Shown: positions 26,824 through 38,825, counted from the first letter of the stretch. The stretch: DNA of 64,000 bases from an uncultured Clostridia bacterium (GCA_944380725.1 CALWIK010000020.1:1-64000), one strand, 5' to 3'. The notes: generated from the sequence alone by a model not told the origin. Numbers and translations: made by a program.

Positions 26824-27423
26824 ATGATTTTTTGGAAAAAAGAAAATTTTAATGTTCCAAATATGTTATCTTTTATTAGAATAATCATAATTATTCCGTT
26901 TGTGTTGTATTTTTTAAATGATGAATATTTATTAGCAGCCGTTATGCTTATATTTTCAGGCTTGAGCGATATGTTTGATGGAATTATTGCTAGAAAATTA
27001 AATCAAGCGACAAAATTTGGTAGAATATTGGATCCTGTAGCAGATAAGTTAACTTTGACTGCTGTTGTTGTTTGTATTGGAATAAAATTTCCGGAAACAA
27101 TTTTGTTAGTTGTTATTTTAATTTTAAAAGATGTATCTATGTTAATTGCAGGGAGCTTTTTGCTAAAAAAAGGTGTGGAACCGCCAGCTGCAAAGTGGTA
27201 TGGCAAATTATCGACGATATTTTTTTATATATCTGTTATAATTATAGTTGTATTAAAGGCTATATATGGCATAACAAGCCCTATAATTTCAGTTTTGTTG
27301 CTATCTATTACATCTTTTTTTATGTTGTTTGCTTTGTTTAAGTATTTTATCCTTTTTTTAAAGTTATTAAATGTTATAATTATAAAAGAAAAGAGTATTA
27401 ATAATGTAAAAATTAATAAGTGA
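26824..27423 (+). CDS. pgsA: CDP-diacylglycerol-glycerol-3-phosphate 3-phosphatidyltransferase
   Basis: PgsA forms phosphatidylglycerophosphate from CDP-diacylglycerol and glycerol-3-phosphate, the committed step to phosphatidylglycerol. The 199-residue protein starts with NVPNMLSFIRI, carries the CDP-alcohol transferase motif in SDMFDGIIARK and FGRILDPVADK (about residues 47-77, all aspartates present) and has six membrane helices. ATG 26824 follows GAGGGGA. It sits 25 bases after cvpA and 12 before the Clp gene. Confidence 0.93.
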   Translation: MIFWKKENFNVPNMLSFIRIIIIIPFVLYFLNDEYLLAAVMLIFSGLSDMFDGIIARKLNQATKFGRILDPVADKLTLTAVVVCIGIKFPETILLVVILILKDVSMLIAGSFLLKKGVEPPAAKWYGKLSTIFFYISVIIIVVLKAIYGITSPIISVLLLSITSFFMLFALFKYFILFLKLLNVIIIKEKSINNVKINK

Positions 27424-27435
27424 GGGGAGTAAAAA

Positions 27436-29703
27436 ATGTTGTGTTCACGGTGTAAAAAAAGACCTGCTATGGTTTTTATAACAGTTGATAAAAATCAGTC
27501 TGAACCACAGGGGTTATGCTTGACCTGTGCTAAAGAGCTTGGGATAAAACCTCTTGGCGATATCATGGATAAAATAGGCGTTTCTGAAGAAGAAGTTGAG
27601 GCTATGGCAGAACAGATGAATGCTATTATGAACTCTAGAGAAGATGGATTAGAAAATTACGAAGATTTAATAGAAAAAACTTCAGAATCTTTTCCTTTTT
27701 TAAAAAATGCTTTTGTAGACAATGCTGAAAAATCTGTAAATACTTCTCAAAAGACTTCTAATAAAAAGAAAAAAACAAAAAAGAAGTATTTAGAACTTTA
27801 TTGCACCAATTTGAATGAAAGAGCTCGAAAAAATGAATTGGATAGAGTAATTGGCAGAGATAAAGAAATTGCTCGAACTGTTCAGATTTTAAGTAGAAGA
27901 ACCAAAAATAATCCTTGCTTAATTGGAGAACCGGGTGTTGGCAAAACAGCAATTGCAGAAAGTTTAGCTATCTCTATAGTTAAAGGTAAAGTTCCAGCTC
28001 GGCTGCAAAAAAAAGAGATTTATCTTTTGGACTTGACTGCACTTGTAGCAGGAACACAGTTTAGAGGCCAATTTGAAAGTCGAATAAAAGGGCTTGTTGA
28101 CGAAATTAAAGAAACTGGCAATGTGATTTTATTTATAGATGAAGTTCATAATCTAGTTGGAGCGGGAGAAACAGAGACTAATTCTATGAACGCAGCGAAT
28201 ATTTTAAAACCTGCTTTGTCTAGAGGAGAAATCCAAGTTATTGGAGCGACAACATTTAATGAGTATAGAAAATATATAGAAAAAGATTCTGCACTTGAAA
28301 GACGATTTCAACCAATTACCATTATGGAACCTTCTATACATGAGACGATTGACGTTTTGAAGGGTATCAAGTCTTATTATGAGATATATCATAGGGTCAA
28401 CATATCTGATGAACTGATAAAAAAAATGGTAGTTTTATCAGAACGTTATATAACAGATAGATTTTTGCCAGATAAGGCAATTGATCTTATGGATGAATCT
28501 GGCGCTTATGCTTCTCTTAAAAATAGAGAGATGGAAAAATATGATGAACTTAACCAAAAATTAAACGATTTAAATACAAATGAAGTGGAAATCACATCTC
28601 TTGAGCCAGATAATCCTGATAATATTGATTATGAAAAATTAGCTCAGGTTCGGTCGGAAATTGCAAAAATTAAAGACCAACTTAAAGATTTGTCTAAAAA
28701 AGCGTTCGGAATGGAAGTCACTGAAGATGATGTTGCTCATGTTATAGAGTTATGGACTGGAATTCCTTCTGCTAAAATAAAAGAAGATGAACTGAAAAAA
28801 CTGTCTAAAATTGAGGAAAGATTAAAAAGTAAAATAATTGGACAGGATGAAGCAGTTGAATTGGTGGCTTCGGCAATAAAAAGAAGTAGAGTTCAGATTA
28901 GCCCGAGAAGAAGACCATCTTCATTTATCTTTGTTGGCCCTACTGGTGTAGGTAAGACTGAGTTAGTTAAAGTTTTGGCACAAGAATTATTTAATACACC
29001 AGAAACTTTGATCCGGCTAGATATGTCTGAATTTATGGAAAAACATTCTGTATCTAGAATAATTGGTTCACCCCCAGGTTATATAGGTTATGATGAGTCT
29101 GGTCAGGTTACTGAAAAGGTTAGAAGAAGACCGTATTCAGTTTTGTTATTTGACGAAATTGAGAAAGCACACCCTGACGTTATGAATATTTTGCTTCAGA
29201 TTTTAGACGAGGGACGGATTACTGATGCACAAGGAAGAAAAGTAAATTTCGAAAATACAATTATAGTTATGACTTCTAATGCCGGTAGCGACAAGAAAGA
29301 AGGTGCAATGGGTTTTGCAAAAAGTCAAAACGATTTGACGAAAGAAAAAGCCCAAAAAGCTCTATCAGAATTTTTACGGCCAGAATTTTTAAGTCGTATA
29401 GATGAAATAATAATATTCCAAAACTTAAGTATAAATGCATTCGGAAAAATAGCAGATTTAATGTTGAACGAATATGTAGAAACACTTAAAGAGCGAGACA
29501 TTTCTTTAAATTATGATGCTACAGTGCTAAAATGGCTTGCAGAGAAATCTTTTGGTGGCAAGAGTGCAGCAAGAGATCTAAGGAATTTGATTAGAAAAAA
29601 TGTGGAAGACAAGATTGCAAATGTTTTAATTGACAACAGTGGCAGAAAAATCAAGAAGGTTACTTTAAAATGCAATAATGATATAAAGGTTGAATTATTT
29701 TAA
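27436..29703 (+). CDS. ClpE-like AAA+ unfoldase with N-terminal zinc finger
   Basis: This Hsp100 unfoldase would feed proteins to ClpP. The 755 residues show an N-terminal CxxC-CxxC zinc finger (CSRCKK at 3-8 and CLTCAKE at about 31-37) like ClpE, instead of the paired Clp-N repeats of ClpC. A charged linker with KKKKTKKK follows, then AAA1 ([17 protein letters not shown]), a middle coiled region with a UVR-like segment ([16 protein letters not shown]), and AAA2 ([18 protein letters not shown]). No ctsR or mcsB is near. It could be named ClpC by similarity of the AAA parts; the N-terminus favours ClpE. Confidence 0.88.
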   Translation: MLCSRCKKRPAMVFITVDKNQSEPQGLCLTCAKELGIKPLGDIMDKIGVSEEEVEAMAEQMNAIMNSREDGLENYEDLIEKTSESFPFLKNAFVDNAEKSVNTSQKTSNKKKKTKKKYLELYCTNLNERARKNELDRVIGRDKEIARTVQILSRRTKNNPCLIGEPGVGKTAIAESLAISIVKGKVPARLQKKEIYLLDLTALVAGTQFRGQFESRIKGLVDEIKETGNVILFIDEVHNLVGAGETETNSMNAANILKPALSRGEIQVIGATTFNEYRKYIEKDSALERRFQPITIMEPSIHETIDVLKGIKSYYEIYHRVNISDELIKKMVVLSERYITDRFLPDKAIDLMDESGAYASLKNREMEKYDELNQKLNDLNTNEVEITSLEPDNPDNIDYEKLAQVRSEIAKIKDQLKDLSKKAFGMEVTEDDVAHVIELWTGIPSAKIKEDELKKLSKIEERLKSKIIGQDEAVELVASAIKRSRVQISPRRRPSSFIFVGPTGVGKTELVKVLAQELFNTPETLIRLDMSEFMEKHSVSRIIGSPPGYIGYDESGQVTEKVRRRPYSVLLFDEIEKAHPDVMNILLQILDEGRITDAQGRKVNFENTIIVMTSNAGSDKKEGAMGFAKSQNDLTKEKAQKALSEFLRPEFLSRIDEIIIFQNLSINAFGKIADLMLNEYVETLKERDISLNYDATVLKWLAEKSFGGKSAARDLRNLIRKNVEDKIANVLIDNSGRKIKKVTLKCNNDIKVELF

Positions 29704-29770
29704 GGATAAAATTGTGATAAACATAAAACAAATCTAAATTTTTGCAGATTCAATTTTTAGAAAAAAGATC

Positions 29771-29800
29771 TTGACTTTATCTCGAGTTTTATGTTAAAAT
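29771..29800 (+). promoter_or_regulatory. Promoter of the tRNA cluster
   Basis: TTGACT (29771-29776) with TAAAAT at 29795-29800 and an 18-base spacer, 16 bases before the first tRNA. Confidence 0.65.
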
Positions 29801-29816
29801 ATAACTCGTTGATGAT

Positions 29817-29890
29817 GCGGGTGTAGTTCAATGGTAGAACTCCAGCCTTCCAAGCTGGTCGCGTGGGTTCGATTCCCATCACCCGCTCCA
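29817..29890 (+). tRNA. tRNA-Gly (anticodon TCC)
   Basis: Cloverleaf complete: acceptor GCGGGTG/CACCCGC, anticodon arm CCAGC-CTTCCAA-GCTGG, T arm GTGGG/CCCAC, discriminator T and encoded CCA. It is the first of five tandem tRNA genes. Confidence 0.95.
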
Positions 29891-29902
29891 TATTTTCACC
29901 TT

Positions 29903-29979
29903 GCGCCAATAGCTCAGCTGGATAGAGCAACTGCCTTCTAAGCAGTAGGCCGGGGGTTCGAGTCCCTTTTGGCGCGCCA
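29903..29979 (+). tRNA. tRNA-Arg (anticodon TCT)
   Basis: Acceptor GCGCCAA/TTGGCGC, anticodon arm ACTGC-CTTCTAA-GCAGT, T arm GGGGG/TCCCT with weak outer pairs, discriminator G, encoded CCA. Confidence 0.95.
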
Positions 29980-29986
29980 AGCTTAT

Positions 29987-30064
29987 GGTGGGTATAGCTT
30001 AGTTGGTTAAAGCGCCAGTTTGTGGCACTGGAGACCGTCGGTTCGACTCCGACTATCCACCCCA
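29987..30064 (+). tRNA. tRNA-His (anticodon GTG)
   Basis: Acceptor GTGGGTA/TATCCAC with an extra 5' G (29987) opposite C73, the identity mark of tRNA-His; anticodon arm CCAGT-TTGTGGC-ACTGG; encoded CCA. Confidence 0.95.
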
Positions 30065-30090
30065 CATCATGAGATTTAAGTTAACAATAT

Positions 30091-30165
30091 TGGGGTGTAG
30101 CCAAGCGGTAAGGCAACGGACTTTGACTCCGTCATTCGCTGGTTCGAATCCAGCCATCCCAGCCA
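30091..30165 (+). tRNA. tRNA-Gln (anticodon TTG)
   Basis: Acceptor TGGGGTG/CATCCCA, anticodon arm ACGGA-CTTTGAC-TCCGT, discriminator G, encoded CCA. Confidence 0.95.
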
Positions 30166-30176
30166 TTATTTTGTAA

Positions 30177-30252
30177 GAGCCATTAGCTCAGTTGGCAGAG
30201 CACTTGACTTTTAATCAAGGTGTCCGGAGTTCGAATCTCCGATGGCTCACCA
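30177..30252 (+). tRNA. tRNA-Lys (anticodon TTT)
   Basis: Acceptor GAGCCAT/ATGGCTC, anticodon arm CTTGA-CTTTTAA-TCAAG, discriminator A, encoded CCA. Last gene of the cluster, directly before a terminator. Confidence 0.95.
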
Positions 30253-30259
30253 AAAAAAG

Positions 30260-30302
30260 AACCAGTTATTATTTATTGTAAGAACTGGTTTTTTATTTTT
30301 TT
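30260..30302 (+). terminator. Terminator of the tRNA cluster
   Basis: AACCAGTT (30260-30267) pairs with AACTGGTT (30283-30290), followed by TTTTATTTTT. Confidence 0.85.
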
Positions 30303-30404
30303 CTGTTATTTTTAAAAATTTCATTGGAACGCGCTTAGTAAAGACATATTTACAATATATTTCTCATATGAATAATTATTAAACAAACCCAGGAGGAATA
30401 GTAT

Positions 30405-30671
30405 TTGCGCGAGGTAGTAGAAAAGAGAGTTGTTGCATTAGGAGAATATATTTTGAAAAATAGAGCTACTGTAAGAAATGCTGCGAAAAAATTTGGAATT
30501 AGTAAATCTACTGTACATAAAGATGTATCTGAGCGTTTAAAATACATAAACCTTAATCTGTATAGAGAAGTGAAAAATATATTAGAATTAAATAAATCAC
30601 AAAGACATATAAGAGGTGGACTTGCGACAAAAAATAAATATTTAAAAGAAAGACAACATAAAACTAATTAA
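30405..30671 (+). CDS. spoIIID: Sporulation transcriptional regulator SpoIIID
   Basis: SpoIIID is the mother-cell DNA-binding protein that tunes sigma-E and sigma-K genes during endospore formation. The 88-residue product is close to the known length, with a helix-turn-helix (TVRNAAKKFGISKSTVHKDV, about residues 24-43) and the family end GGLATKNKYL. TTG 30405 has AGGAGGAA eight bases before it. It is the strongest sign in this window that the organism forms endospores or descends from spore formers. Confidence 0.95.
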   Translation: MREVVEKRVVALGEYILKNRATVRNAAKKFGISKSTVHKDVSERLKYINLNLYREVKNILELNKSQRHIRGGLATKNKYLKERQHKTN

Positions 30672-30689
30672 ATAAAATCATCCCATGCT

Positions 30690-32021
30690 TTATTTATAAC
30701 GTTTCCTGATTTTAGCCCTTTTTCTGCGGGCTTTTTTATTGTAAGAAGCCAGTAAAAATATATAAGTGAGAATCAAAATAATAGCCAAAACAAGTGCAAG
30801 TTTAAACCAAATTGAACTAGTAATATCAGTCATGCATTTTATAATGTAAAGAATAATGTTTCTGTCAACATCTTCTGCAGATATTAAATCTATACGGGAT
30901 ATTTCTTTGTTTGCATAAGATAATATAGCTGTGCCAATTTTTTGTCCGACTTTAATTGGAGCGTCAATTGATTCGGGCTTTTCTATTTTTATATCTATAC
31001 TAGTAGTGTTCACTTTTTTTGGCAACAGTGCAGAATAATCGTCTGCAGGGTGAAGCAAAATAGAGTCTTTATTTGTGGTAAGATTAAGCTTTACTTCGCA
31101 AAGCGGATCAGTTTTCTTTAAAATAGGTTTTAATTCAAGATTAGTAAAAGCCCATTTATATATTGATTTTGAATCTAACATTGCATAATTATTATTAATT
31201 TTGTTGCCAGAAGTATCTTTAATCGGAGCTCCCAAAGCAACGCACAGGTAAGAGTATCCATTATAAACTGCAGACGAAACTAAACACCAGCCGGCTTCAT
31301 CAGTATGGCCAGTTTTAATGCCTCGTGCATATTGATAATAATATTTTCCTCCACGGGCCTGATCAATCATACTATTTGTAGTAACTAACGGATACTTATC
31401 TTGCCCCATAATGTAGGATGTGGGAGAAGAGCAAATTTCCATAAAATTAGGTATTTCCATAGCATATTTGGTTATAGTAACAAGGTCTTTTGCGGTGGTA
31501 TAATGGTCATCATCATGAAACCCGTGTGGATTAACAAAATGAGTTCCACTACATCCTAAATCTTTTGCTTTATTATTCATCATTTCTATAAAATTACTTA
31601 TTTGCCCATTGCCAACATAATCGGCCAAAACTAGTGCGGCATCGTTGCCAGATTTTATCATAAGGCAGTGGAGCAGTTGCATAACAGACAATACATCGTT
31701 AGCTTTAAAGCCAGAAACCGAGCTTCCTGTACCTAAAAGACTATCCATTAGCTCTTTTTTGACTGTTATTTTGGTGTTATCAAAATCTTTTATGTGTTCA
31801 GCAACAATAATATAAGTCATTATTTTTGTTATTGAAGCTGGATACATTTTTTTTTCTCCGTTTTTGTCATAAACTACGGTATCAGTATCTAAATTATAAA
31901 GATACAATGCCTCACAAGATGGAGCAAAATCGATATTAAAATTTGCCGAAAAAACTAAGTTTAAATCGAAACAGATTAAATTAAATGCTGCAAAAAGTGT
32001 GCAGAGTATTTTTTTTAGCAT
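30690..32021 (-). CDS. D-alanyl-D-alanine carboxypeptidase (peptidase S11)
   Basis: This low-molecular-weight penicillin-binding protein trims the terminal D-alanine from peptidoglycan stem peptides. Of its 443 residues, the first 26 form a signal peptide; the triads are S63-ITK66, SGN at about 124-126, and KTG in RGIKTGHTDEAGW. A second domain (about 285-385) and a C-terminal membrane anchor (about 405-428) with a very basic tail follow. ATG 32021 has AGAGGAG. Neighbouring sporulation genes suggest a DacB/DacF-like role in spore cortex formation, but vegetative use cannot be excluded. Confidence 0.92.
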   Translation of the reverse strand: MLKKILCTLFAAFNLICFDLNLVFSANFNIDFAPSCEALYLYNLDTDTVVYDKNGEKKMYPASITKIMTYIIVAEHIKDFDNTKITVKKELMDSLLGTGSSVSGFKANDVLSVMQLLHCLMIKSGNDAALVLADYVGNGQISNFIEMMNNKAKDLGCSGTHFVNPHGFHDDDHYTTAKDLVTITKYAMEIPNFMEICSSPTSYIMGQDKYPLVTTNSMIDQARGGKYYYQYARGIKTGHTDEAGWCLVSSAVYNGYSYLCVALGAPIKDTSGNKINNNYAMLDSKSIYKWAFTNLELKPILKKTDPLCEVKLNLTTNKDSILLHPADDYSALLPKKVNTTSIDIKIEKPESIDAPIKVGQKIGTAILSYANKEISRIDLISAEDVDRNIILYIIKCMTDITSSIWFKLALVLAIILILTYIFLLASYNKKARRKRAKIRKRYK

Positions 32022-32063
32022 AGAAATTCTCCTCTTAATGTGGTATCATAGTTTATATTTTAT

Positions 32064-32092
32064 ATTATATTTTATATTTTTCTGTTTATCAA
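32064..32092 (-). promoter_or_regulatory. Promoter of the carboxypeptidase gene
   Basis: On the minus strand TTGATA (32092-32087), 17 bases and TATAAT (32069-32064), about 45 bases before the start codon. This is a vegetative-type sigma-A site. Confidence 0.7.
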
Positions 32093-32180
32093 ACAATATG
32101 TATGCTTACGACATAATTATAAATTTTTTTCGCTGAGATGCATATTCTGCATTAGAAAAAGTAAATTTGGAGTGATCTTT

Positions 32181-33050
32181 TTGGATAAAATAAGAACTAA
32201 AGTTATATATAGAGTTAGTATAAATACTATTATTATAAATTTTTTATTAACAGCTATAAAGTTGGTAGCGGGCCTAGTGGGTAACTCTATGGCACTTGTT
32301 TCTGATGCAATACACTCGGCGTCAGATGTGCTTAGCACTTTTATTGTTATGCTCGGAGCTAAATTATCAAGCAAGGAGGCAGATGAAAAACATCCGTATG
32401 GTCACGAAAAATTTGAATGTTTGGCTGCTATTATTCTGGCAGTAATGCTATTTGCAACTGCTATAACGATTGGGTTTTATGGAATAGAAAGTATTTTTAA
32501 TAATGATATAGCTGTTCCATCAGAAATGGCAGCATTGGCAGCGGTATTTTCCATAGCGGTAAAAGAGTGGATGTATAGATATACTAAAAAAGCTGCAAGA
32601 AAAATAAATTCTACATCTTTATATGCAGATGCTTGGCATCATCGATCTGATGCCTTGTCTTCAATAGGCTCATTAGTTGGGGTTGTGGGAGCTATTTGTG
32701 GATTCCCTGTTTTAGATCCAATTGCGTCATTTGTAATATGCATTATAATAATAAAAGTTGCCTATGATATTTTGAGAAAATCTTTGAATCAGATTATAGA
32801 CTCTGCTGCGCCGGAAGAAGTTGAGAATAAAATAAGACAAATAATTTTAAAAAAAGAAAACATAAAAGAAATAGACATGTTAAAAACGCGACTTTTTGGT
32901 AGCCGAATATATGTAGATATAGAAGTTCAAATAGATAAAAATATGAGTTTTGAGGATGTTCATGATTTAATTCACGATTTGCATGATGAAATAGAACATA
33001 GCAATGCTTCGATAAAACATTGTATGATTCATGCTAATCCGACAATCTAA
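32181..33050 (+). CDS. Cation diffusion facilitator family transporter
   Basis: The protein exports divalent metals (zinc, manganese, iron or cobalt) by proton exchange. It has 289 residues, six membrane helices, the two metal-binding pairs VSDAIHSASD and YADAWHHRSDA, the HPYGHEKFE loop and a cytoplasmic C-terminal domain (about 205-289) with DVHDLIHDLHDEIEH. TTG 32181 is chosen because TTGGAGTGA is then the ribosome site; GTG 32172 lies within it. The metal cannot be read from the sequence. Confidence 0.93.
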   Translation: MDKIRTKVIYRVSINTIIINFLLTAIKLVAGLVGNSMALVSDAIHSASDVLSTFIVMLGAKLSSKEADEKHPYGHEKFECLAAIILAVMLFATAITIGFYGIESIFNNDIAVPSEMAALAAVFSIAVKEWMYRYTKKAARKINSTSLYADAWHHRSDALSSIGSLVGVVGAICGFPVLDPIASFVICIIIIKVAYDILRKSLNQIIDSAAPEEVENKIRQIILKKENIKEIDMLKTRLFGSRIYVDIEVQIDKNMSFEDVHDLIHDLHDEIEHSNASIKHCMIHANPTI

Positions 33051-33114
33051 TTCACCGTTAGACCCCCATCAGTATATACTAAAATAAGAGTATGTATTTT
33101 TGGGAGGGAGGTTT

Positions 33115-35779
<2,665 letters not shown>

Positions 35780-35787
35780 TATAGCCT

Positions 35788-36174
35788 TTATTTTACAAAC
35801 TTAAACAGTGCCCCTATTAAAGGCAGTGGCTGTTGAATTTGTTTTAAAGCGTTATTAATGCCAATAGCAGTAAATAAAACATAAAATATAAGCCAGAGAA
35901 CTTCAAATAAAGCAGAAATGCTAGCTAAAATAGGTGCAATAGAATATAAAAAATTTGATAAAATATTGATAATAATTAAAGAGAAAAAAGACACAGCAGA
36001 TAAAATAATTCCCTGATTAACGTGAAATTTAACAATAGAATTATTTTTCTCTGCCAATAATCCAACTATCCAAAGAACATATACATAAGACAAAACGCAG
36101 TATAAGATTTGGTTAGACATTTTAAAAGGCTTTATTTCTTCCGTTTTAAAAGGTTTGTTTTCATTTTGATTCAT
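35788..36174 (-). CDS. DUF4870-like small membrane protein A
   Basis: This 128-residue protein has a polar N-terminus and three membrane helices (about 25-42, 56-78 and 85-110) with VKFHVNQGIIL, the DUF4870 hallmark of a helix pair around an N-Q-G turn. No function is established. GAGGTGTAA precedes ATG 36174. The gene 6 bases upstream encodes a similar protein, so the two look like a duplicated pair, possibly acting as a heteromer. Confidence 0.75.
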   Translation of the reverse strand: MNQNENKPFKTEEIKPFKMSNQILYCVLSYVYVLWIVGLLAEKNNSIVKFHVNQGIILSAVSFFSLIIINILSNFLYSIAPILASISALFEVLWLIFYVLFTAIGINNALKQIQQPLPLIGALFKFVK

Positions 36175-36179
36175 AAAAG

Positions 36180-36542
36180 TTACACCTCTTTATTACTTAT
36201 TCTTTCAAGAAGTACTCCGATAATTGGCAAATGAGTTTTTGAGCCAGAAATAGCTGAAAGTATTCCCATAATAGATAAAATTACCCATGTGACACCAATT
36301 CCAATTTTAAACAAAAAACATATAATGCTTAATGATTCTGAAACAAAGTTAAAAATATAATCAAAAATTAAAGAAAACAAAACTAATATAAACATGGTGA
36401 AAAATAGAATTTCTCCCTGTCTATAATGAAAATTAACTTGATCAGAATCCTTTTCATAAGAGAATTTTCCAATTACAAAAAGAGGACCAATATAAGATAC
36501 TATAGATAAAAATTTAATATTCATTTTATTATATGAATTCAT
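36180..36542 (-). CDS. DUF4870-like small membrane protein B
   Basis: The 120-residue product shares the layout of its downstream neighbour: three to four membrane helices and the motif VNFHYRQGEIL at about residues 35-45 (compare VKFHVNQGIIL), and both end in LPLIGAL- or LPIIGVL-type text. It is the middle gene of a minus-strand group of three with a lipoprotein cyclophilin upstream. Function unknown. Confidence 0.7.
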   Translation of the reverse strand: MNSYNKMNIKFLSIVSYIGPLFVIGKFSYEKDSDQVNFHYRQGEILFFTMFILVLFSLIFDYIFNFVSESLSIICFLFKIGIGVTWVILSIMGILSAISGSKTHLPIIGVLLERISNKEV

Positions 36543-36547
36543 AAAAA

Positions 36548-37315
36548 TTAACCTTCAAATTTTATTATTTCTATTTTCTCTATAACTACGTCGTTTAAAG
36601 GTTTGTCTTTTTCATCCTTTTCAACAGACGCAATTTTGTTTATAATTTCTATCCCATCAAAAACTTGAGCAAAGACTGTATGCCCGTTATTGTGTGTGTT
36701 AAAAGCTCCATCAAGGTGAGGATTGCCACCATTGTTGTTATATAAATCTTTTATTTCAGCTGTTATTTTAGACATATCAATAATAGAAGCCCTGGGATTA
36801 TCTTTATATTTATCATAAATTTGCTGAGTATAATCCCACCCGCCAAAAGCATCTTTTCCTCCTTGATTTATAAAAAATTGGCTTCCATTTGTATTTTTGC
36901 CGCTATTGGCCATGGATACAGCACCGGTAATATTAAATAATTTATCGCTAAATTCATCTTCAAAAGGTTGACCCCATATACTTTTTCCGCCAGTTCCATT
37001 TTGATTTGGATCGCCACTTTGGATCATAAAATTTTTGATAACTCTATGAAAAATCATACCGTTGTAGTATCCATTTTTAGAATGAGTTTTAAAATTTTCT
37101 ACAGCTTTAGGAGCAGCTTCCGGAAAGAACCTTAATTTAAATTGTCCCATAGAACTAGTAACAATAGCAATCTCCTCATTATGTTGAGGAAGTTCGAGTT
37201 GGTAACCGACTTTTTTATTTACCTGAGCATTTAAATTTTTATTAGAACATCCACTTAGTGTTAAAATAGACGTTATAAGCATAAAAAAAGAAGATTTAAG
37301 GATTGATTTTTTCAT
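36548..37315 (-). CDS. Lipoprotein peptidyl-prolyl cis-trans isomerase (cyclophilin)
   Basis: The enzyme speeds proline isomerisation of proteins outside the membrane. The 255 residues begin with a lipoprotein signal ending in the lipobox LSGC (cysteine about 23). The cyclophilin core has the active arginine in FHRVIKNFMIQSGDP, GSQFFI and the tail VFAQVFDGIEII. Between the FFI strand and the last active strand is a long insertion (about 155-205, GGWDYTQQIYDKY to PHLDGAF) unlike small cyclophilins. Two DUF4870-like genes follow directly downstream. GAGGAAA serves ATG 37315. Confidence 0.92.
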   Translation of the reverse strand: MKKSILKSSFFMLITSILTLSGCSNKNLNAQVNKKVGYQLELPQHNEEIAIVTSSMGQFKLRFFPEAAPKAVENFKTHSKNGYYNGMIFHRVIKNFMIQSGDPNQNGTGGKSIWGQPFEDEFSDKLFNITGAVSMANSGKNTNGSQFFINQGGKDAFGGWDYTQQIYDKYKDNPRASIIDMSKITAEIKDLYNNNGGNPHLDGAFNTHNNGHTVFAQVFDGIEIINKIASVEKDEKDKPLNDVVIEKIEIIKFEG

Positions 37316-37393
37316 AAAACAAAATTTCCTCTCGTATTTATAATTACAGATATATTTTATTATATTTATTTTAATATTTCAAGCATAGCTCAA

Positions 37394-37422
37394 TTAGGCT
37401 ATGACTTTTGAACTTGTATAAT
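37394..37422 (+). promoter_or_regulatory. Promoter of the S1-domain gene
   Basis: Weak -35 TTAGGC (37394-37399), 17 bases, perfect -10 TATAAT (37417-37422), 24 bases before the start codon. Confidence 0.5.
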
Positions 37423-37445
37423 TATAAAAAATAGGAGGAAATAAA

Positions 37446-38420
37446 ATGACAGATTTTTATCCGGAAGGATGGCTTATTGATACATTATCAAATAAGCTAG
37501 CTATGCAAAATCCGTCCACTTTAGCGCAGGCAAGCCACGAAGAAAAAATTCTAGAAGCAAGAGCCCTAGTTTGTGATGGGAACCACAACTTAATTGTTGA
37601 TTTGGGCTGTATGAAAGGAATTATAAGCAGAGAGGATGGTGCAATTGGAATAAAAGAAGGTTTAGTAAGAGATATAGCGGTTATATCGCGTGTAAATAGA
37701 CCGGTTTGTTTTATTGTAACAGCTTTAAAAAAAGATCAAAAAGGACGAATTTATGCAATTTTGTCAAGAAAAGATGCTCAAATAAAGTGTATGAACCAGT
37801 ATATCAGAAATCGAAAAGTAGGTGATGTAATAAGAGCAAAAATTACTCATTTAGAACCATTTGGTGCTTTTGTAGATATTGGATGTGGAATCGTATCTTT
37901 TTTGCCAATAGACACAATTTCTATCTCTCGCATAGAACATCCTAGAGAAAGGTTTTCTATAGGTATGGACATAAAAGTTGTTATTAAATCTATAGAAAAC
38001 GACAGAATAAGCTTAACTCATAAAGAATTATTGGGAACATGGGAGGAAAATATAGAATCTTTTTCTGTTGGAGAAACAGTAGCAGGAATTGTCCGATCAA
38101 TAGAAGATTACGGAGTTTTTATTGAATTAGCTCCCAATTTAGCAGGTTTAGCTGAACCCAAAGAAGGTATTAGACCAGGCCAACAAGCTAGTGTCTATAT
38201 TAAAAATATAATACCGTCCAGAATGAAAATAAAACTGATTATAATAGACACATTTGATTATGATTATAAACCTACACAGCCAAAATATTTCTTTAAAGAT
38301 GAACATATGGGCAAATTCATCTATTCTCCAAAAAATTCGGATAGATTAATAGAAACCATTTTTACTAAAGATGATGACTTTAATCCTAAACCGACGGAAA
38401 AAGAATTAACCTATACATAA
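37446..38420 (+). CDS. S1 RNA-binding domain protein (ribosomal S1-like)
   Basis: The 324-residue protein resembles short Firmicute S1 homologues. An N-terminal S1-like part (about 40-115) has VDLGCMKGIISRED, the central S1 domain (about 127-195) has GDVIRAKITHLEPFGAFVDIGCG, and a third, incomplete repeat (about 208-260) has GETVAGIVRSIEDYGVFIELAPNLAGLAEP. Such proteins bind single-stranded RNA, for example mRNA at the ribosome; the role here is not certain. ATG 37446 follows TAGGAGGAAA. A strong terminator ends the gene. Confidence 0.85.
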   Translation: MTDFYPEGWLIDTLSNKLAMQNPSTLAQASHEEKILEARALVCDGNHNLIVDLGCMKGIISREDGAIGIKEGLVRDIAVISRVNRPVCFIVTALKKDQKGRIYAILSRKDAQIKCMNQYIRNRKVGDVIRAKITHLEPFGAFVDIGCGIVSFLPIDTISISRIEHPRERFSIGMDIKVVIKSIENDRISLTHKELLGTWEENIESFSVGETVAGIVRSIEDYGVFIELAPNLAGLAEPKEGIRPGQQASVYIKNIIPSRMKIKLIIIDTFDYDYKPTQPKYFFKDEHMGKFIYSPKNSDRLIETIFTKDDDFNPKPTEKELTYT

Positions 38421-38428
38421 AAATTAAA

Positions 38429-38478
38429 ACCGCTCAACAGTATTAAAAACTTTAAAATACTGTAAGCGGTATTTTTTA
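38429..38478. terminator. Bidirectional terminator between the S1 gene and the pheST-ireB cluster
   Basis: ACCGCT..CAGTATT pairs with AATACTG..AGCGGT, with T runs on both sides (TTTTTT after it on the plus strand, and the complement of AAAATTAAAA on the other). It closes two convergent units. Confidence 0.85.
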
Positions 38479-38488
38479 TTGGGATATT

Positions 38489-38791
38489 TTAACTGGCCTC
38501 TAACGCTTTGCAAAGCCAAACTTCAGCAATATCTAAAGCTTCATATAGACCATTTTTTTCACATTTTTTTATAATTCTTTTTCTAGTGCGAAGTTCCTCA
38601 TCAGTACTTAAAAGTTGTACAGAGATTTTATCTGAAACAATAGATTCAAACAAAGATTTATCGCTTAAAATTTCAAGCTTAATAACATATTTATCAGAAC
38701 TATTTCCGTAATAAACAATATTTCCACAACGGACCAAAGGTTTATTTTTATAAACAGTTGTTTTATAATCCAAAGTATTTTTTTTAGGCAA
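38489..38791 (-). CDS. Conserved protein of unknown function beside ireB
   Basis: The 100-residue product is not a family I can name. It begins (M)PKKNTLDYKTTVYKNKPLVR and contains CGNIVYYGNSSDKYVIKLEIL, RTRKRIIKKCEKNGLYEALDIAEVW; similar small proteins occur in other Clostridia. No membrane segment or metal motif is seen. TTG 38791 is preferred since TTGGAGGAA lies seven bases before it; an ATG at 38809 overlaps that site. It is the last gene of the putative pheS-pheT-ireB cluster. Confidence 0.65.
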   Translation of the reverse strand: MPKKNTLDYKTTVYKNKPLVRCGNIVYYGNSSDKYVIKLEILSDKSLFESIVSDKISVQLLSTDEELRTRKRIIKKCEKNGLYEALDIAEVWLCKALEAS

Positions 38792-38825
38792 AATAATTCC
38801 TCCAAACAAGAATAAAAAATAAAAA

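Noticed and set aside
29757..30065. 102-residue minus-strand frame across three tRNA genes
   Set aside because: It is the familiar antisense translation of tRNA sequences, not a gene.
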